Source: Bacilli bacterium
Lineage (GTDB): Bacteria; Bacillota_I; Bacilli_A; RFN20; CAG-288
Assembly: GCA_900770925.1 (NCBI GenBank)
Contig: CAAGLY010000012.1
Location: forward strand, 1 to 57,791
Direction: 5' to 3'
DNA: 57,791 bases
Of the stretch, positions 57,144 to 57,791 are shown piece after piece (position 1 is the stretch's first letter; every line of letters starts with the position of its first letter). Both the position numbers and the translations under genes were made by a program. The notes under the pieces were generated by a model that had not been told where the DNA came from, did not search any database, and was given only the letters and a program-made list of their open reading frames with translations.

Positions 57144-57646
57144 TGCTTCCGGATATTTCCGGAAGGGAAGTTCTGAAAACCATCCGTTCGAAAAAAGACA
57201 ATGATTCCATCCATATTATTATCATCTCTGCGAAGAGAAGGACTAGGGATAAAGTCAAGGGTCTGAATTCTGGCGCTGACGATTATATCGAAAAGCCTTT
57301 TGACATCCTTGAACTAATTCCTCGGGTCAATGCCCGCTTCCGTAATAAACAGCGTGTTCTTTCGAAAGATGATATCGAACTTGATCTAGCTAATCATAGT
57401 GCCTCAAAAGCAGGGGTTCCGCTTAAGCTAACGAATAGGGAATTCGAGCTTCTGAAAATGTTTTTAAAAAATCAGGACAAAGTCATCAAGCGTGAGGAAA
57501 TCTACGAAGAAAGGTATGATGCAGAATCTGCAGAAAGGGAAAGCCGTGCTATTGATAGGCATGTAGCTTCCCTTCGGAAGAAGATCGGTGATAAATCCTG
57601 TAAGGTAATTCGGACCGTTTACGGAATCGGATACATCCTGGATTAA
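57125..57646 (+). pseudogene. N-terminally truncated PhoP/PhoB-type response regulator
   Basis: The receiver domain starts in the middle, at ILLDLMLPDISG (the phosphoacceptor Asp is present), followed by IIISAKRRTRDKVKGLNSGADDYIEKPFD. Then comes an intact OmpR/PhoB winged-helix (KLTNREFELLKMFLKNQDKVIKREEIYEE and RAIDRHVASLRKKIG... VIRTVYGIGYILD). The first 50 or so residues, including the acidic pocket, are missing because the deletion junction at about 57123-57128 fuses this to the pstA start. It could at best make a regulator fragment. Confidence 0.8.
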
Positions 57647-57648
57647 AG

Positions 57649-57768
57649 ATGAAAAAGAAGCTTATTTTTTCGAAAAAAAGGATAAACAATAGTGTTGCTT
57701 CCGTCAGGTGCGGTATAATTTTCATGCTATATCATAGGGGTTCCGAGGCCAGGCACAGGATGATATAG
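57649..57768 (+). pseudogene. Truncated start of a PhoR-like kinase
   Basis: ATG 57649, 2 bp after the regulator stop, opens a frame MKKKLIFSKKRINNSVASV with a hydrophobic GIIFML segment, as expected for a PhoR sensor N-terminus. It meets TAG at 57766-57768, and the following DNA does not continue a kinase. It appears to be a remnant. Confidence 0.45.
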
Positions 57769-57790
57769 CAACTTTCCCCTGTGGCTGGTC
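57747..57790 (+). other. Strong hairpin at the right edge, possible start of an RNA gene
   Basis: GGCCAG and CACAGG (57747-57752, 57754-57759) pair with CCTGTG and CTGGTC (57778-57783, 57785-57790), with one mismatch and one G-U. TATAAT at 57714-57719 lies about 30 bp upstream. The window ends before it can be identified. Confidence 0.3.
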
Positions 57791-57791
57791 C

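Noticed and set aside
1..57791. CRISPR arrays, IS elements or long repeats.
   Set aside because: No repeat-spacer pattern, no transposase genes and no long direct repeats were seen. Only short inverted repeats are present.

Overview
This window reads as one chromosomal stretch of a low-to-moderate GC, Gram-positive-type bacterium, most likely an uncultured gut lineage of Bacilli (Erysipelotrichia/Mollicutes relatives; inferred from gene content, not proven). Support comes from an RNase J-family protein, LemA/DUF3137, lipoproteins with classical lipoboxes, purine-rich Shine-Dalgarno sites, TTGNNN-17-TATAAT promoters, and convergent holA/rpsT. The standard genetic code fits: TAA, TAG and TGA all end intact genes, including TGA at tight ATGA overlaps.

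Layout. 1-126 is the GC-rich 3' end of a foreign-looking gene. 230-6520 holds rarA and a purine nucleoside phosphorylase divergent from dtd-mnmA-rpsU, then sdaA. 6628-9392 has transketolase, a structured RNA ending in a strong terminator, and trmL. 9396-14500 is a tight minus-strand run: degenerate GGDEF/EAL gene, proS, pepP, trmL. 14605-15051 carries acpP, tRNA-Asn and tRNA-Glu. 15132-18311 is a large c-di-GMP turnover protein split by one in-frame TAG. 18532-23025 is housekeeping (gpmA, cyclophilin, holA, rpsT, deoC). 23116-27802 holds an RNase J paralogue with damaged metal ligands, an exonuclease III homologue and a two-gene agmatine-to-putrescine route. 28070-30715 is a large Ig-like surface lipoprotein. 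30867-32666 is a decayed glycoside hydrolase. 33382-37667 is a phosphonate/phosphite-type ABC transporter (phnDCEE). 37668-38749 contains a probable small membrane protein and a decayed LytTR regulator. 39014-51439 mixes DJ-1, CvpA, a uridine kinase-CYTH fusion, fbaA, dNTP-pool genes, lipid phosphatase, Nudix, purA-purB and a lysine-less cysteine synthase homologue. 51506-54823 is an SDR-DUF3137-lemA operon. 54900-57768 is a phosphate (pst/pho) locus in ruins behind a recognisable Pho box.

Themes. Nucleotide salvage and synthesis recur (PNP, deoC, HD hydrolase, dNK, purA, purB). Several enzymes keep their fold but have lost catalytic residues (RNase J-like, CysK-like, both GGDEF/EAL proteins in part). 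Gene decay is prominent: the glycoside hydrolase, LytTR regulator, GGDEF-EAL protein and pst/pho locus are all broken, while the intact phnDCEE system may be the remaining phosphorus importer in this region. The best candidate for something undescribed is the RNA upstream of tkt (8655-8826), which has two sets of competing pairings and a possible antiterminator. A group of promoters placed directly on start codons (leaderless initiation) is the second.
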